Shown: positions 57,337 through 64,000 of the stretch, piece after piece
How positions within the stretch are numbered: the first letter of the stretch is position 1
Layout: each line of letters opens with the position of its first letter
From: an uncultured Fretibacterium sp.
GTDB taxonomy: Bacteria; Synergistota; Synergistia; Synergistales; Aminobacteriaceae
DNA length: 64,000 nt
Reading direction: 5' to 3'
Assembly (NCBI GenBank): GCA_946186205.1
Contig: CAMHMH010000004.1
Span: forward strand, 1 to 64,000
Made by a program: the position numbers and the translations under genes
Notes under the pieces: generated by a model
Databases searched by the model: none
What the model saw: the letters and a program-made list of their open reading frames with translations, nothing else
What the model was told of the DNA's origin: nothing

Positions 57337-58344
57337 TTACGGAGACTCGAATCCTTTTTCAGCTGCTTCAATTTCTGTGCTGCAAAACATATCTCCGTTT
57401 TCGGGAATTATCTGCAGTGTGATGTAGTCTCTGTGCTTGGGAGTGTAATATACTCTTCTTTCACCGTTGCTTTCATTCTTGAGTACTTTGCATTTTACGT
57501 AAGGGAAATTCCTGAAGGGCATATCTTCTTTTATGGCTATGTTGAATTTTTGCGCAACGATTTCTGCCTCTGCTGAAAGTCTTTGTTCTGACATGACGCA
57601 CAGCGCGCTTACTTCAAGTGCCGGGTCGTCCATCTTGAAACGCAATGCCCTCGCCGCAAGGTAATACATATATGCTTTGTTCATTCCCCTTTCCCTGCAC
57701 CGAACTAAAATTACCCTGCTGCCCTTCCTGCATATCAGATCCATTCCGTCGTCATAAACACCGTTAGTTATTCCGCAGTACTCGACAGTGAAGCCCCTGC
57801 GCTCAAAAAGATAGCCTACGTACAAAACATAACGGGTTCTTCTTCCGGCACTTTCATTCAGCCCAAAATTTCTGAAATATGCCGGCCAGAAATTAGCTCC
57901 GTCAACTCCGCCCGTGTTAATGTCATCTCTTATGAACATCAATTCTCTTGGCAAAGGTGAGAGCGGAGCAATCAATGAGCTTTTGAGAGCGGCGATTTCT
58001 GCTTCAAGTTTTGATTTGACGGCTTCATTTTCAGCCTTGAGGAACTCATTCTCTGCTATGAGTCTTTCATTGTCTGTTTTGCGGGCTTCATTATCTGCTT
58101 TGAGCGTTTCAACTTCTGCGGGTGCGGGACGTTCAGAGAGTTCTTTTGCGAGTGCTGAGATTTTTTCATTGAGTGCTGAGATGTCGCCGGGCTTTGGGAG
58201 TTTTTCTATTTCTTTTCTCAGTGCTGAGTTAAGAGTCTTTAGCCTGTTTCTTTCGGCTTCAGATTGTTTTCTCTTGGCTTCTGCTGAAAGATAAGCCGTG
58301 TAAAGCTCATCAATATTCCTGAGTAATTCTTCTTTGGGTAACAT
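57337..58344 (-). CDS. Coiled-coil plus degenerate restriction-endonuclease-like protein, copy 2
   Basis: The 335-residue paralogue of the next gene downstream has a long coiled coil (about 12-125, repeated ETLKADNEARK-like heptads) and an Mrr-like domain. That domain reads YVGYLFERRGFTVEYCG then GMDLICRKGSRVILVRCR near 205-225: the Asp of the nuclease core is kept, but the usual Q-x-K is V-R-C-R. The C-terminal module FRNFPYVKCK with YYTPKHRDYITLQI matches its paralogue. Possibly a DNA- or complex-binding protein; no function is established. Confidence 0.65.
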   Translation of the reverse strand: MLPKEELLRNIDELYTAYLSAEAKRKQSEAERNRLKTLNSALRKEIEKLPKPGDISALNEKISALAKELSERPAPAEVETLKADNEARKTDNERLIAENEFLKAENEAVKSKLEAEIAALKSSLIAPLSPLPRELMFIRDDINTGGVDGANFWPAYFRNFGLNESAGRRTRYVLYVGYLFERRGFTVEYCGITNGVYDDGMDLICRKGSRVILVRCRERGMNKAYMYYLAARALRFKMDDPALEVSALCVMSEQRLSAEAEIVAQKFNIAIKEDMPFRNFPYVKCKVLKNESNGERRVYYTPKHRDYITLQIIPENGDMFCSTEIEAAEKGFESP

Positions 58345-58371
58345 GTAAATATCTCCTGTGCGTGTGCAAAA

Positions 58372-58410
58372 TAAAAGTCCCTGAAGCAGGGGGATATACT
58401 TTCAGGGACT
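58372..58410 (-). terminator. Rho-independent terminator of the fucosyltransferase-like gene
   Basis: A perfect 10-bp stem AGTCCCTGAA/TTCAGGGACT followed by TTTATTTT on the minus strand. The stem begins within the stop codon. Confidence 0.9.
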
Positions 58411-59422
58411 AATATACACCGAGATTGAATAAATATTCGCGTTCATACCTGCCGTTGTTCATGACGCGCGCGAATTTTGCTCCTGATGTGCCGGATGCTA
58501 TGAAGAACCTGCATTCGGAAAGGCATAACATCTTCACAAGGTAATCGAGTCCGAACTGGTATTTATTTTCCGCGCCGATTGAGTTTGCTATGTAGTCATG
58601 GCCGGAGTAATTCGTGATTAAATTCTTGTCTGTGGTGTATATCAAGCTCCCGTATTTTTGCGTGAAGAAAGAATAAATGTCATAGTCTTCCGTTGCGAGG
58701 AATATTCTTCTTGTCCCATACTCTGCGAGGAACTCATCAATTTTTTCTGAGACCATTTCAGGAGTCGGGGCTATGGGATGTCCTGCCGGCTTTAGCTTTG
58801 TGTAATCAGTTCCGCGAACGAGCACTCCGATCATTTCGCTTATTCCGTCAGCGTTTGCTTTCTCTCGCGCAATGTCAGCAATATATTTCTTGACCGGGGC
58901 AGCTCGCATCATGTCATAAGTAATAACCCGTGAATCTTCTTTGTGAGTTTTGTAATGCTGAAAGAACCTCCAGCCGGACAATGTTACGTCCATGCTTTTA
59001 TAGACTTCCTCGAGGGTATAGCTTGAAGGCTGCTCAAAATAATATTCCCATGCGTTGCGTGTACCGTTCACCGGGAAATCGACATTGTACTGTGTCTTAT
59101 AGTTTTCCCAGTCTACAACGGGGACAAATCCTGCTTGCCTCAATGAATGTATCTGCTGTATACGTCCTAGGTACAAAGACAGAAGCCCTTCATCCGTTCC
59201 GCTGCTGCGAATGACATAGAATTTCAATGAAGGGTTGAGCGTCCCGAAAGATTTATGCTGCTGCCTCTTGTCCCATTGAAAAATAGCAAGGTTTATATCT
59301 GTTGCGGGGCCTTTAAGAAGTTTGCTGTGTGAAATGTACATGCCTAATGCCCGCTTGATCTGCATGAATTTCCGAAACAAATACTGAGTCTTCCTTTCCA
59401 AGTAAGTAACATTGCCCGGCAT
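58409..59422 (-). CDS. Fucosyltransferase-like (GT-B, NodZ/FUT8-type) glycosyltransferase
   Basis: The 337-residue protein has GVLVRGTDYTKLKPAGHP near residue 199, the basic-residue nucleotide-sugar motif typical of alpha-1,6-fucosyltransferase/O-fucosyltransferase-like proteins. RRIFLATEDYDIY and a C-terminal CRFFIASGTSGAKFARVM follow. It probably adds fucose or a related sugar to a surface glycan. Its leader is the duplicated copy also found before 57156. Donor and acceptor are not known. Confidence 0.72.
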   Translation of the reverse strand: MPGNVTYLERKTQYLFRKFMQIKRALGMYISHSKLLKGPATDINLAIFQWDKRQQHKSFGTLNPSLKFYVIRSSGTDEGLLSLYLGRIQQIHSLRQAGFVPVVDWENYKTQYNVDFPVNGTRNAWEYYFEQPSSYTLEEVYKSMDVTLSGWRFFQHYKTHKEDSRVITYDMMRAAPVKKYIADIAREKANADGISEMIGVLVRGTDYTKLKPAGHPIAPTPEMVSEKIDEFLAEYGTRRIFLATEDYDIYSFFTQKYGSLIYTTDKNLITNYSGHDYIANSIGAENKYQFGLDYLVKMLCLSECRFFIASGTSGAKFARVMNNGRYEREYLFNLGVY

Positions 59423-59580
59423 ATTTTGATTATCCCTGTATGCATAAAAAAATTTTCCGGGTTCAGTTTGTGCCTGAGATGCTTTTGTCTTTATTTCCCG
59501 GCATCATAAAGCATTATACATTCTCACGCGGCAAGTATATTACCTTCATTGCTTTTTTCTGAGACTGCAAAGACAAACCA
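59423..59580 (-). repeat. Duplicated promoter-leader, copy Y
   Basis: Copy of the leader at 57157-57330 placed before a different type of gene. It carries TATAAT on the minus strand near 59513-59518 within the conserved GAATGTATAATG. The remaining 59 bases up to the EpsG-like stop hold only a weak CTCTG/CAGAG hairpin. Confidence 0.7.
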
Positions 59581-59639
59581 TAACTCTGTTTCCTTCAGAG
59601 CCTCGAAGACTTTTGAAACTGAGTCATTAATAGTGCTGT

Positions 59640-60728
59640 CTAATGTGGAAAATATTGATATGACACACTGAACTGCCACAACGTAAAGGAAGCCAGCACA
59701 AAAATTTTCTCAAGCAGCTTAACTCTTTTGCCCGTAACATAATAATAAAACGCTGGGAGCATAAAAATATTGCACAGAGAAAATATGCGGTTTGGTGAAG
59801 GAACAGCACTGACTATAAACGTTATGCTTAGATTAAATATAAATATCCTCATCATATCACGCTGTATAGGGTTGTCTTTGTCTCTGAGCAAAACCATTAA
59901 GGCGGCAAAAATGGGTATCTTCTTGCTGAACATTGTTGTTGTCTGAAGAAATTTATCCATGTCGTAGTAGTACGTATATTTATTGAAATACTCGACTCCT
60001 GATACTATTCCTCCCAAAAAATTTATCAGGGAAGCAGAAAATATGCGTTCAAAATGAATAGTCTCCAGCACTATTATTACTGAAATATAGGTAAGAATTG
60101 CGGATTTGCTCTGAAGCCTGAAATATTTTGAGAGAAAAAGAATGAAGAAAAAAATTATCACAGACTTATGGAACGTAAACGCAAAGCAGCCAAGAAATAT
60201 TGCAACTAAAAACTTTCTGCGCCTCACAAACGTATAAGCCAGAAAGGAAAACATAAGCGCGACACCGGCCCTTATTACTACTCCTGAATAGTACGCTCCG
60301 TAGTACCCGAACCATATTGAGAAGCTCACGCAGTAAAAATGTTTCCTCCGATAAAATTTGTTCTCCGTGAGAATGTTATTAATCCCGTAAAAGTAAGCGA
60401 ACATATCAAGCAGCGAAACTACAACAAACACGGCGCGATAGTCAAAGCCTGCCCATTTCAGTATCAGATTCATCAGCATATAGCCGCTTTCAAAGGTTGT
60501 TTTGTTCCATTCCCAAACATTCAAGCCGCTGTTGATATTTATTTGTTCAAAGGCCTCAACGTAAGCTCCAGTATCAAGTGTGTTATATACACCTCTTGAA
60601 GCAAGAACAAAGACAAACAAGACAGCTAAAACCGAAAAAAATATCCCGTAGCTTCTGTTTGTTGCAAGTTCTATCGCGCTGAATACACAGCACAGCAGCA
60701 GAAGCAGAAACAGCAAAGGAAAATTCAT
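59640..60728 (-). CDS. EpsG-family polysaccharide polymerase-like membrane protein
   Basis: The 362-residue protein has about ten hydrophobic helices and the EpsG signature region: DTGAYVEAFEQI near residue 52, then FESGYMLMNLILKWAG near 79 in the first periplasmic loop. The family is thought to act as Wzy-like polymerases of exopolysaccharide. GGAGA precedes the ATG. It begins 12 bases after the small gene downstream of fapA, so it may be transcribed with it. Confidence 0.78.
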   Translation of the reverse strand: MNFPLLFLLLLLCCVFSAIELATNRSYGIFFSVLAVLFVFVLASRGVYNTLDTGAYVEAFEQININSGLNVWEWNKTTFESGYMLMNLILKWAGFDYRAVFVVVSLLDMFAYFYGINNILTENKFYRRKHFYCVSFSIWFGYYGAYYSGVVIRAGVALMFSFLAYTFVRRRKFLVAIFLGCFAFTFHKSVIIFFFILFLSKYFRLQSKSAILTYISVIIVLETIHFERIFSASLINFLGGIVSGVEYFNKYTYYYDMDKFLQTTTMFSKKIPIFAALMVLLRDKDNPIQRDMMRIFIFNLSITFIVSAVPSPNRIFSLCNIFMLPAFYYYVTGKRVKLLEKIFVLASFTLWQFSVSYQYFPH

Positions 60729-60740
60729 AAGTTTTCTCCG

Positions 60741-61076
60741 TCAAGCAAGAAAGCTGAAACTCTTTTTACTTTTGACATTTTCAGACTTGAGCGGAGCAGC
60801 TAATTCATTTCCGCCCTTCTTTTCCTCAGACTTCACGAAAGAGTCCCGCTGATTATTTCTGCGCTGTCCCTCGCGTTCGTCATTCTCTGTTTTACGGTGG
60901 ACTCTCTGCGACTCATTTGCTGCCTCGCTTGCCTGGACAGTCTGAACCGCTCTTATGCCCTCGCGTACGATCTCCTGATTCTGCCCTGTGTCCTGAGCTG
61001 CTGCGAGAGCGTTGGGCGCGTGATGGGTCATAGCTTCGACATTCATATTTGACATCAACATGCTTACGGGCTGCAT
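60741..61076 (-). CDS. Small disordered hydrophilic protein next to FapA
   Basis: The 111-residue protein is unrecognised: Met/Ala-rich at the N-terminus (AMTHHAPNALAAAQDTGQNQ), then Glu/Arg/Lys-rich and probably disordered, with no signal peptide or membrane helix. It lies three bases after the FapA gene, so it is co-translated and may be a partner. Confidence 0.55.
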   Translation of the reverse strand: MQPVSMLMSNMNVEAMTHHAPNALAAAQDTGQNQEIVREGIRAVQTVQASEAANESQRVHRKTENDEREGQRRNNQRDSFVKSEEKKGGNELAAPLKSENVKSKKSFSFLA

Positions 61077-61079
61077 GAT

Positions 61080-62699
61080 TTAGCCTCCTCCTATTTTCCC
61101 GGCCATGTAGTCATACGGCACTAATTCTATTGCGCGCTTCTCGTCATTGGCAATGAACGCCGTGTACTTGCAGATTTCGTGCACAATGTACGTCAAGCCC
61201 CTTACGGTTATGACTGCTCCGGGGTAACATATATCCTTCACTCGCACTATGCCTTTGTCTTTCACGAGTGCTATTTGTTCTTCAAGCGCGTTAAGCTCCT
61301 TCTGCATTCCTTCCTTTGCGGCCTGAAGCTGAAATTTCATCTTCGTCAAGTCCATCATCATGGCGCGTTTCTTGTCGTCAAGTTTCCCGGCTGCCTCAAG
61401 AGTTTTGAGTATCTTCATGTTAGGCTCTAAGCGTTCGAGATTTTCCTCGCAGCGTTTTATTTCTGTCGTGAAGATTTTGCGCTTCTCTAACTGTTCGGGC
61501 GGCAGTCCTACAACGACTTCTGTTTTTGTTCCCATTTCAGAGCCGAGAATATGACATGCGACTTCGAGTCCTGCTTCGATTCTTCCTCCTGCAATCTGTG
61601 AGTGCTTGCCGGAGTCCAAAGCAATAACGGCTGTCTGCGCATAAAGATGGCTGTGAAGTATTGCGTTTTTGACGAGTATAGAACCTCCGCTCCTGATTGT
61701 AGCGTTGTCGCCGAAACTCAAAGAAATATCACCGTTTGCGCGTACAGAGCCTCGACCCATCCCCCTGACTCCGCCCTGAATGACAATAACTCCCTGGCTG
61801 TCAATGTCAGCACCTTCTACAGGGCCGTTGATCATAATATTTCCCTGCGCCGCCACGTGAAAGCCATCACGAACAGCACCAGTGATTTTCACCGCGCCAG
61901 TGAAGTCAATGCTTCCGACCGCAAAATCAATGTCCCTGTGAATATCAAGCTCAGGGAGAACGACTAGCCGCCCTCGTTCATTCTTGAGCTGTCCTTCAGC
62001 AGTTGCGAGCAGGAGAAGGGGATTCATTTCGTCGCGCTTGAGTCCCTCGCCGAACGAGAAATCTACATTGCGGACTGATTGAGCTTTTGCGACTCCGCCG
62101 GTAACATCGACTCCGTTTTTGCCGTTGACTAAAGGGTGCTTGATTGCGATCTCCTGTCCGGGGTGAACAGTAACGATTGTGCTTCGACTCCAAAAGTCTA
62201 TTTTCTCGTCATCACGTACATCAAAAGGCTTGTCGGGATCTTTGATGAGTTCAATTTCTGCGTCTTTACCCTCAACGGGAGGAACCCCGGTCGCAACAAC
62301 GACAGCTTCATTTGCGAGCTTCCGCGCTAACAATGACTGAATAGCATCGTCGCTGATTCCAACTTTCACGCCGTGAGCGTCGAGACTCTTTTTTATGTCG
62401 TCAACAGTCGGCCAAGGCTTTGTGAAAAATGGCGGCTCAATCTCAACGAAAGCATTCATTTTCGGAGCGTCCAAAGTAATTTTGACTCTTGCGGGCTTCT
62501 CAAACGCTTCACTTCTAACGCAAAGTTTGCAGGTCTTCTTGTCCTTTATGAACTGCCTTACAGCTTTGAAGTCATAGCGCGCTACTCCCCATTCTTTCAG
62601 GAAGGCGTAAAGGTCGCTCTCTTTGAAGTCCTCCGTGTAGCACGACAAATAGATCCCGTCGGGTTTTGCCTCAAGGTAAAATTTATCCTTCTCGAACAA
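61080..62699 (-). CDS. FapA/DUF342 family protein
   Basis: The 539-residue protein has the DUF342 layout: an N-terminal alpha/beta region and a PGQEIAIKHPLVNGKNGVDV motif near 178. A right-handed beta-helix (about 245-380) has repeats such as GNIMINGPVEGADIDSQGVI, and a C-terminal coiled coil (about 400-475) follows. FapA-type proteins occur with flagellar regulators and are implicated in polar or motility signalling; the exact role is unclear. It follows fliA by 16 bases. Confidence 0.85.
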   Translation of the reverse strand: MFEKDKFYLEAKPDGIYLSCYTEDFKESDLYAFLKEWGVARYDFKAVRQFIKDKKTCKLCVRSEAFEKPARVKITLDAPKMNAFVEIEPPFFTKPWPTVDDIKKSLDAHGVKVGISDDAIQSLLARKLANEAVVVATGVPPVEGKDAEIELIKDPDKPFDVRDDEKIDFWSRSTIVTVHPGQEIAIKHPLVNGKNGVDVTGGVAKAQSVRNVDFSFGEGLKRDEMNPLLLLATAEGQLKNERGRLVVLPELDIHRDIDFAVGSIDFTGAVKITGAVRDGFHVAAQGNIMINGPVEGADIDSQGVIVIQGGVRGMGRGSVRANGDISLSFGDNATIRSGGSILVKNAILHSHLYAQTAVIALDSGKHSQIAGGRIEAGLEVACHILGSEMGTKTEVVVGLPPEQLEKRKIFTTEIKRCEENLERLEPNMKILKTLEAAGKLDDKKRAMMMDLTKMKFQLQAAKEGMQKELNALEEQIALVKDKGIVRVKDICYPGAVITVRGLTYIVHEICKYTAFIANDEKRAIELVPYDYMAGKIGGG

Positions 62700-62715
62700 A
62701 TTTTTTCACCTCCTC

Positions 62716-63468
62716 TTACATTTCGTTGATTTTCCTTCTGAGAATTGCGCGTAACATTGAGAGTCCTTTTCCGTGAATTTGTGAGACCCTGCTTTCTGAC
62801 ACTCCCATTACCGCGCCGATTTCCTTCAGCGTTAATCCCTCGTAGTAATACAGGCTCAACATTTGCCGCTCACGTTCGGGAAGTTCCGCGAGTGCTTCGG
62901 CTAATTGCTGCTTGTCGCTCTCATCGTCGAGTCGGTCTGCTGCTGTCTCTCTGTCGTCAGCAAGTGTAGCTTCAACAGAAACATCACCGTCATCAAGCGG
63001 CGTTGTGTCATCAAGCGACGTGATATAACCCCGTGAGGCCAAGTCCTGAATCTCGTAGTACTCATCCTCAGAGACTCCCATTTCGGCCATGATTAATGAG
63101 TCGTCCATCTGCCCTTTGTCGCGGAGTATCTTTTCTGTTGCCCGGTTGAACTTCTGAACCTTCTCGCGGCCTGTGCGTGAAAACCAGTCGCATTTTCTCA
63201 GCTCGTCAAGAATTGCCCCTCTTATGCGCGGGATTGCGTATGTCTGAAACACGTAGCCTTTATCCGGGTCAAATTTTTCTACCGCGTCCATCAGTCCGAA
63301 AACGCCGAACGATAATATGTCCTCATAGTCGAGTCCCTGCGGAGGAGTTACGGCCATTCTTCCGACAACGTACTTTATCAGCGGCAAATAGCGCATGATT
63401 AATTCGTCGCGCCCCTGCCCTGTGCTTGAATATTTCTGCCACAATAATTTTTCTTCTGCTGTCGTCAT
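62716..63468 (-). CDS. fliA: Flagellar sigma factor sigma-28 (FliA/WhiG type)
   Basis: The 250-residue sigma factor has region 2 (YEDILSFGVFGLMDAVEKFD near 45, then FQTYAIPRIRGAILDELRK), the FliA-typical DWFSRTGREK segment, and region 4 with LPERERQMLSLYYYEGLTL. The HTH ends VMGVSESRVSQIHG. It directs late flagellar and chemotaxis genes. It lies between cheD and fapA. Confidence 0.95.
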   Translation of the reverse strand: MTTAEEKLLWQKYSSTGQGRDELIMRYLPLIKYVVGRMAVTPPQGLDYEDILSFGVFGLMDAVEKFDPDKGYVFQTYAIPRIRGAILDELRKCDWFSRTGREKVQKFNRATEKILRDKGQMDDSLIMAEMGVSEDEYYEIQDLASRGYITSLDDTTPLDDGDVSVEATLADDRETAADRLDDESDKQQLAEALAELPERERQMLSLYYYEGLTLKEIGAVMGVSESRVSQIHGKGLSMLRAILRRKINEM

Positions 63469-63477
63469 CTCTTCACA

Positions 63478-63969
63478 CTAAATCTCGCTGACTCCTTTCC
63501 CAAGAGTCTTTACTTTCAGCATCCAGTTGCTTGTGGAAAATTCGATTGTGCGTCCTTTGTTGCCTCCCGTATCTGAAGCTATAAGAGCAATGCCCATACG
63601 TGCGAGACGTTTTTTTGTTTCTGCTACGTTCTTTGCGCCGACTGTGAGAAACTCTGCGCTTGCACCGGGAAGCGAGAACATTTGCGCCCCTCCTGCGATT
63701 TTGGCTTTGATTCGCGGACGTGTTGCACCCTTCTTGAGCATTTCTTCTATGATTGCCGGGACTGCTGTGTCTGCGAATTTCCCGACCTTTTCCGAACCGT
63801 GAAGCCCGCGGCTGTCAGGGAGCATTATATGAGCCATGCCCGCGACTTTTGCGAACGAGTCATAAACTACAAGCCCTATGCACGAGCCGAGTCCGAGAGT
63901 GATTAACTTTATGGGTGCCGATACAACCATCAAATCAGCCATTCCCAATACTATACTTTGTTCAGCCAT
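63478..63969 (-). CDS. cheD: Chemoreceptor glutamine deamidase CheD
   Basis: The 163-residue protein has the catalytic Cys in TLGLGSCIGLVVYD near residue 29, His in VAGMAHIMLP near 46 and Thr/Gly-rich parts of the fold (IKAKIAGGAQMF). It deamidates receptor glutamines and can work with CheC. AAGGTG lies five bases before ATG 63969; GTG 63972 is an alternative. The ATG overlaps a TGA of an upstream frame. Confidence 0.93.
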   Translation of the reverse strand: MAEQSIVLGMADLMVVSAPIKLITLGLGSCIGLVVYDSFAKVAGMAHIMLPDSRGLHGSEKVGKFADTAVPAIIEEMLKKGATRPRIKAKIAGGAQMFSLPGASAEFLTVGAKNVAETKKRLARMGIALIASDTGGNKGRTIEFSTSNWMLKVKTLGKGVSEI

Positions 63970-64000
63970 CACATCACCTTCAATTTCTTGAGTAACAGCT
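63969..64000 (-). CDS. Possible 3' end of the gene upstream of cheD (partial)
   Basis: The minus strand at the window edge reads an open frame ending LLLKKLKVM and TGA overlapping the cheD ATG, the overlap style common here. Only about ten codons are visible, so neither the gene nor its product can be confirmed. Confidence 0.3.
   Translation of the reverse strand, partial: LLLKKLKVM

Overview
The window looks like a chromosomal segment of a motile, diderm, amino-acid-fermenting bacterium, most likely a member of the Synergistota (Synergistaceae). The reasons are the gene mix: LptC/LptD-like LPS export genes (outer membrane), a B12-dependent class II ribonucleotide reductase, phosphate butyryltransferase, a TrpB2-type enzyme, WhiA together with Gram-negative envelope genes, FliA/CheD/CheR motility genes, and an abundance of Rpn-type, Sel1 and WG-repeat proteins. 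The taxon is inferred from gene content; no rRNA or tRNA gene was recognised.

Layout. 0-7 kb: a sugar/serine acyltransferase behind a tandem repeat, mutL, two repeat proteins (WG, Sel1) and typA. 7-10.8 kb: an orphan SAM methyltransferase, trpB-like, and a HEPN-like membrane protein. 10.9-14.8 kb: tig-clpP-clpX-engB. 15-16 kb: an orphan FkbM/METTL24-like methyltransferase. 16.2-20.3 kb: rpsB-tsf-pyrH-frr plus an Rpn nuclease. 20.3-27 kb: cheR, a HypA-like protein, pcrA, coaE, pepF, a HAD phosphatase and a degenerate LspA, tightly overlapping. 27-30.2 kb (minus): metY, a cobalamin adenosyltransferase-like gene, argF. 30.3-34 kb: two tandem PARG-like macrodomain proteins, thrC, thrB. 34-36.2 kb: a HicAB toxin-antitoxin group with lipoprotein and exported proteins, then a siroheme/precorrin-2 dehydrogenase. 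36.4-46.6 kb: a long plus-strand run of LysM-M23 peptidase, pyrG, two exported proteins, a RelE-type pair, lptC/lptD-like genes, a class IV aminotransferase and ptb. 46.7-49.1 kb: a sugar transferase and a polysaccharide pyruvyl transferase. 49.2-64 kb (minus): nrdJ, an exported protein, tpiA-pgk, whiA, two REase-like coiled-coil paralogues, a fucosyltransferase-like protein, an EpsG-type polymerase, FapA, fliA and cheD.

The most striking feature is a scattered set of single surface-glycan genes on the plus strand, each placed between housekeeping operons and preceded by a similar leader. Four leaders share an extended -10 (TGnTATAAT type) followed by a GAAAGGAC-T-GACA element. Four loci (one truncated at the window edge) carry a 5- or 7-bp simple-sequence repeat just upstream of, or inside, the gene. 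In the sugar transferase the ATG is separated from its frame by seven copies of ccaca, so the gene is out of frame here, and one more copy would restore a 376-residue protein. In the three heptamer loci only one of the three reading frames leaving the repeat stays open as far as the start codon of the glycan gene, which suggests phase-variable translational coupling. The pyruvyl transferase lacks a repeat but is flanked by copies of the nrdJ 3' end and terminator, as if inserted as a cassette. Together these read as a dispersed, combinatorial phase-variation system for cell-surface polysaccharide. This is an inference from sequence layout and has not been tested.
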